64,000 nucleotides of DNA from Callorhinus ursinus (taxonomy: Eukaryota > Chordata > Mammalia > Carnivora > Otariidae). The notes beneath the pieces are model-generated. The model worked only from the letters and a program-made list of their open reading frames with translations. It did no database searches and had not been told where the DNA came from. Below, in pieces: positions 59,322-64,000 of this stretch. Both the position numbers and the translations under genes were made by a program. How positions within the stretch are numbered: the first letter of the stretch is position 1; each line of letters begins with the position of its first letter. The stretch lies in NCBI RefSeq assembly GCF_003265705.1, contig NW_020312902.1, positions 13,316,669 to 13,380,668 on the forward strand, in the 5' to 3' direction.

Positions 59322-59349
59322 CCCAGAATAGACTGTGGTCTATTCTGGG
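59322..59349. repeat. Perfect 12-bp hairpin
   Basis: CCCAGAATAGAC, a TGTG loop, then GTCTATTCTGGG. The stem is perfect. No T- or A-run follows, and no function is inferred. Confidence 0.9.
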
Positions 59350-61309
59350 AACTGAGCAGTTTCAAGAAGCTGGAGAGGTGTGGCTGGATAAAGAAGCCAC
59401 CAGGCAGTTTTACCTTATGCGAAGAACCCATTCACAGACAAACTATCTGAGTTATGTGGAACCTCACTGAGAAACAAAGAAGATTCTTGTTATGCTGAAA
59501 CAGAGCTCTGGTCTATCACCAAGAGGAACCTCCTCAAACAGTCTGTCCAGGAAGAGCTCGTGTCAGGAAAAAAACAAATAATGGTTAAAAACATAAAGAT
59601 AAAAGAAAACAGCACAGGAATTATAAAATAATATAGCAAACTAAGAGAGGGAAAGGAACAGAAAAAAAAAGACACAGAATAAAAACTGCTCCCATGAAGC
59701 AAATGAAAATTGTGACCATACTGCTATGATTAAGAATAATCTGTATGATGAGGAGATCACCTCTGTATGAGAAGAATTCAGCGTAAAAATACAAGAGCTA
59801 AGGGTAGATATGTTGAGACAACAAAAAGTCATAAAATATAAGCTGGCAAAGTTCAGGAAAGAAGTTCAACAATAATAGCAAAAAATGTAAAAAGGAGCCT
59901 GGACACTGCTAACCACTCGTTCATGAACAATGTGGGTAAGACTTTTTTTTTTTTTTAATATCACTTTGCTCAGGGAGTTAGAACTGATTAGAAGGGAAGA
60001 AATGATGACTTCCCTTTGCTTTTCCTGCCTATTGTACACATCCTAAGTGTCCTGGAGGATGAGAACCAAAACAATGAAACTGAAATACAATACATATTTC
60101 AAAATATAAATCAGAAACTTTTGAGAAATTAAAAAGGAAGGGGAAATTGAACCAACTGAATGAGACTTACATTTCAGGAAAAAGAACTGACACAGTATGA
60201 CCAACTGCAAAACATATACTAACAAAGTAAACAGTATTCAAATATATATTTTTAAAAGGACTGTTGGGTATCAAGGGCAAAAAAAAAAAAATTAGGACTC
60301 CCTAAAAGGGAAAATATCAGGCTGGCCTGACACAGTAAGATTCAATAAATTAATAGAGCAAAGGTCTCATGGAAAGCAAATGACACTCATTTTATAGCCT
60401 AGAGGGAGAGACAAACATATTTTCAACATTCACGAACTCACCTTTCTTGAAAACTTTACTAAAGGACAAACTGCAGACAACCAAGAAATAGGAAACCTAT
60501 AGTAAAGGCCCTAGATTTACCTGTAAAACTAAAATCAAAATAAATGCAGGAATGATGGTTCACAGAAGAATGTGAATGCTCTGAATGATTTAATTAACAA
60601 AACTGGAGTTGAATACAGGTCATAAGCACAGGCTATTTTTTTCTACCTTTGTTCAGCCATGCTTCATAAAATATTTAAGTCTAACAGAATTATATTTTAA
60701 GATAGAAAAGCAAACAAAGAGATAATACAACCATCCAAAACCAGGGGAGGAATTTAAGAGAGAGGGGAGGAAAGAGAAATATGTGGATATCCATAAATTG
60801 TATCATTGCGCACAAGAGGAAATCAATAGATATAATCCAAAAATAGAAGATTCTCTGTTAAATTCATAAAGTTAAGTAGCTAGAACAAATATTCAAAATT
60901 ATCAAAGAAATACAGCATCAGGAAAGCAAGGAAAACACCATATAATGTTTTTTTTAAAGAAGCAATCTTAACTAAAGACTAAGCATATACTGTCAGAACT
61001 AAGCCATAGCTTTCATACTGATCAATGCCAAAGGCCAATCTCACCTATGAGAAGGAAAGAACTCATTAGCTACTGCTAGCCGAATGACGCACATCTGTAC
61101 CTGTCGTATGCACAGTTGTTCATGTGTAACCCACCCCCATGCTTCTACTGTATTTTAAACTTAGCCAAATTCTAGTTGCAAATAATAGCATTTCATCTGT
61201 CTTTATTTGATGGTTGATGAAATTCCATGTTTTTCTCAAGAGTATCAGCCTTTTGCATTATTTGGGGCATTGTTATTCCATGCTTCCCATCTCTCTCATG
61301 GTTACAAAC

Positions 61310-61700
61310 AAAAATCTTAAAACAGCCTTCAAGGCCCTGTGGGATCTAGTACCCTAGGTCTATCCTGTGGCTATCTCTAAACTCTGTGACAAGGTCTCGT
61401 TTACTCCTTCCTTCTCATCTCCCTAATATTAGAGTGCCCTGTGCCCTGGTCTTTGCATTGTTTCTCTTTTCTGTCTGTACTTACTCCCTTGGTGACTTCA
61501 ATTTTGCAATTCAAAAAAAACACCAATATGCTGACATCCTTCCAACCTATATCCTCAGCCCTGGCCTCCCCACCACCTCTGCTCCAAAAGTCAGTACAGG
61601 GCCCAACACACCTGGCTTTATGTCCCCCTCTGACTGCTGACTTCTGCCACCCACTCCTGGTTCGCCACTCACTGAATGAGGCCTTTTCAGGTCATCCTAA
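61310..61700 (+). repeat. L2 LINE fragment
   Basis: AGCCTTCAAGGCCCTGTGGG and the following CT-rich sequence match the region of L2 upstream of its 3' end. Diverged. Confidence 0.55.
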
Positions 61701-61819
61701 ATAAAACAACACCTACAGGTACCTAACATTCACATTCCTCATGAGTTTTCAGCCAGAGCATTATCATTACCTGATATATTCTGTAAATAGATAAATAGAT
61801 GATAGCACAAGATAGAAAG

Positions 61820-62000
61820 TTGGAGAGCAACATTTACATAGCATTGTTTTGGCACTTTACAGATGTAATTAACAAATAGAATCTGCCCAGCAACCCATGA
61901 AGTGAGTACTGTAATTACCCTCTTTTTACAGAGGAGTCAAATGAAGCACAGCTCGAGGTCACCCAACTAAAGTGTAGCCTGCAGAGGTCAGAATAAATGT
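61820..62000 (+). repeat. MIR-like repeat
   Basis: ACATTTACATAGCATTGTTT, CAGCAACCCATGAAGTGAGT, CTCTTTTTACAGAGGAGTCA and GAGGTCACCCAACTAAAGTG follow MIR order. Confidence 0.6.
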
Positions 62001-62064
62001 GGCCATCGGATTTCAAACTTTAGGTTCTCAATCACCACTCTTTACAGTCTTTCATCACATCTAC

Positions 62065-62072
<8 letters not shown>

Positions 62073-62095
<23 letters not shown>

Positions 62096-62108
62096 CATAT
62101 ATATACAT
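62073..62108. repeat. (TA)n microsatellite
   Basis: About 36 bp of TA units with a few C interruptions. Confidence 0.93.
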
Positions 62109-63700
62109 TTTTCCCATCTCCCAGTAGAATATAAACACCACTTGGGCAGAAACTTTATTGTGTTCACTGTCTTAACCCCAGCTCCTAGAACAAGGGCCTG
62201 AAATGTAACAGGCAATCAATAAAACTTTATTGATTAATGGGAACTCTTATCTCTTTAAAACAAAATAAAAATTGATGCTTATAAAAAAAAAACTTCTACT
62301 GGCTTCCAGTCTAATAATAATAAAAGATATTTCAGAAGTTAGAAAAAAAACCTGGATGTCTGCCAGCAGAGTTACAGAAAACTTTATGCAATAAAAGGAA
62401 AAATGAATTTTAAAAAATCTGAACATTTTAAATTCTAAGTCATGTTTCCCAGAAACGATTCTGCCATGTTCATCATTATATGCAGTATTAGCATTAAGGA
62501 AAGGGCAATCAGATTGGTAAATTCATAAATCATCTCTGTGCTTCTATCTTGAAAAACATTAAATAAAGACAAAGAAATAATAAAGCCTCAAACTGGGACC
62601 ATGGCAATGGGAATGAAATGAAAGGAAACATTTGAGAAATAACTAAGGGTGATAAGAGCAGGAGCTTGGATTCACTGAATTTGGGGACATAGACAAACCT
62701 GTAGTTTGCTACCTCGAGTGACCTGGTAGAAGATAGTGCCACCAGTGTGTCAGGTTCAAGGGGGACACGTTGATTTTATTTTAGCTGTGCAACATCCAAG
62801 TTGAGATACCAGGATAACTATTAGACATAAAGATCTGCAGTATAGAGCAGAGGTTACAACTCCCTGACTTGAGAGTCATCAGGACATGGAGGTGGTACTT
62901 AAGAACACAGGATCTCCCAGACAGTGAGTACTAGATGCAGAGAGAAGCAGGCCAAGGGCCAAAGCTAGAGAAAACCAAGAGTTATGCCTAATACTGTTTA
63001 TTTTGCATTGTATGTGTTCAGTACATACTCATGATTAAGGAAATAATAGCACCAATGACCTGCCAAGATTTAGGGAAAAAAATTCTGAAGATTCTGGCTT
63101 TTACTCAAACTAAGAAATGGGGATTTTCTTGAGCCACAAAGACCTCTCTTTCCCTCCCTTTTTCAAGCTGATTTTTGAGTGGCTGGCTACTTTTCCTGTA
63201 TTTTACAAGCCCTCAAAAGTCTACACAACTAATTTTTTAAAAGAAGCAACTCCTCCGTCTACAATTTATCAATACAACAAGTGGTCACTGAGCACCCTGC
63301 ATTTGCAAAGGCTTCTTGTTAGGGCCAAGGATGAGGAGTAAAATGTGGGTATAAAATATTCTCCCTATTCTCAGGGAAATGCAATTTAGAAAGAAGACAA
63401 ATCCACTAAGATTTAAGTAACAATTCCTAGTAGCCCATGTGCTAAAGGACTGGCAGACAAGAAGAGCTGCAAGGGTTCAGAGGAAGAGAGGCATCCCCAG
63501 CTAAGGGGAAGTGGGGCTGAGCTGGACTGGAGACCAGGAGTAGGGCAGAGAAAGTCATTCAGGTGCTTCGGTCTGACCAAACTCCAGAAGATTCCAAAGA
63601 TCAAAGTTCCTATAGGAAACAGTTTGCAAAGGAATGGACAGCATAAGGGTGGGAAGGCAGAGTGGGGGAAATCAAAGCTGCTGTCAAAGGTCAAATTCAA

Positions 63701-63702
<2 letters not shown>

Positions 63703-63741
<39 letters not shown>
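63703..63741. repeat. (CA)n microsatellite
   Basis: About nineteen uninterrupted CA units, likely polymorphic. Confidence 0.97.
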
Positions 63742-63746
<5 letters not shown>

Positions 63747-64000
63747 AGTCACTTGGTGGAACATCACCTTTTACCTTTTGTTTTTCCTCATTTTTGCTCT
63801 TCTTTGCATTTCCTTCCAGGGAAACTCAACACCTAACACAAGGCTTCCCTCGCCTGTCTATAAATGTGAATCACACCTAGCTTTCTCTGTGAGTCAGAGA
63901 TCTTGGGAATGTAGGATTTTGGACTCAGAACATATCAGGGAGTAATCAGCGCTGGAAAGGGAGGGCAAAATTTAGTGAGTTCTAGATTGTTCTAGAAAGA

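Larger units (their letters stand above)
54303..64000 (-). other. SORCS3: SORCS3 upstream intron, distal part to window end
   Basis: This part holds the gap-split SINEC (54337-54680), a MIR-like stretch at 54715-54960, L2 3' ends at 57800-58080 and 61310-61700, an unassigned ancient repeat at about 58330-58960 containing a tail-only insertion, a 12-bp hairpin at 59322, an A-rich region at 59400-61000 that might be worn LINE sequence, a MIR-like piece at 61820-62000, a (TA)n tract at 62073 and a (CA)n tract at 63703. I recognised nothing in about 55000-57780 and 62300-63690, and saw no upstream SORCS3 exon. Confidence 0.55.

Noticed and set aside
59400..61000. A-rich region as a LINE such as HAL1
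   Set aside because: Composition is suggestive, but I could not place any segment in a known LINE with confidence, so it is not listed as an element.
63413..63880. Open frames rich in Thr-His or Val-Cys repeats
   Set aside because: They are translations of the (CA)n microsatellite.

Overview
This is mammalian nuclear DNA from a carnivore. Eight tRNA-Lys-type Can-SINEs (SINEC) of the kind with head GGCGCCTGGGTGGCTCAG and tail AATAAATAAAATCTT are present. No copy of the typical dog (SINEC_Cf) or cat (SINEC_Fc) subfamilies was seen. Together with the carnivore L1 3' ends, this points to an arctoid caniform such as a bear, panda, pinniped or mustelid. The species itself is inferred, not proven.

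The window lies inside one large gene on the minus strand, SORCS3, which encodes a VPS10-domain sorting receptor. Five consecutive coding exons are visible. In transcription order they are 34774-34863, 26831-27010, 18053-18199, 16414-16516 and 10666-10742. They join in phase with GT-AG introns into 597 nt, or 199 codons, of the middle of the VPS10 beta-propeller. The first four exons start at codon boundaries, the 16414-16516/10666-10742 junction splits a Gly codon, and the last exon ends at a codon boundary. The start codon, signal peptide, 10CC modules, PKD domain, transmembrane segment and cytoplasmic tail all lie outside the window. No other protein-coding gene was found. The other open reading frames look like chance frames in intron or repeat sequence.

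Layout by region: 1-10665 is the intron after the last visible exon. It carries an ancient-repeat block at about 5.5-7.3 kb with a SINEC nested in it and an L1 nested in the SINEC tail. 10743-16413 is an intron with two SINECs and a Tigger-type DNA transposon. 16517-18052 is short. 18200-26830 holds an old L1 3' end, a (GATA)n tract and a hAT element. 27011-34773 is mostly ancient MIR, L2 and unassigned repeats. 34864-64000 is the start of a long upstream intron with SINECs, L1, MER5A, an MST-like solo LTR, a 5S-rRNA-derived fragment, a 100-N assembly gap flanked by a 47-bp duplicate, and several microsatellites.

I found no evidence of a novel multi-gene system. The observations most worth a second look are the false duplication at the gap, the isolated 37-nt perfect 5S rRNA match, two tail-only retroinsertions, the target-site-resolved nested insertion, and a SINEC lying antisense about 100 bp upstream of an exon.
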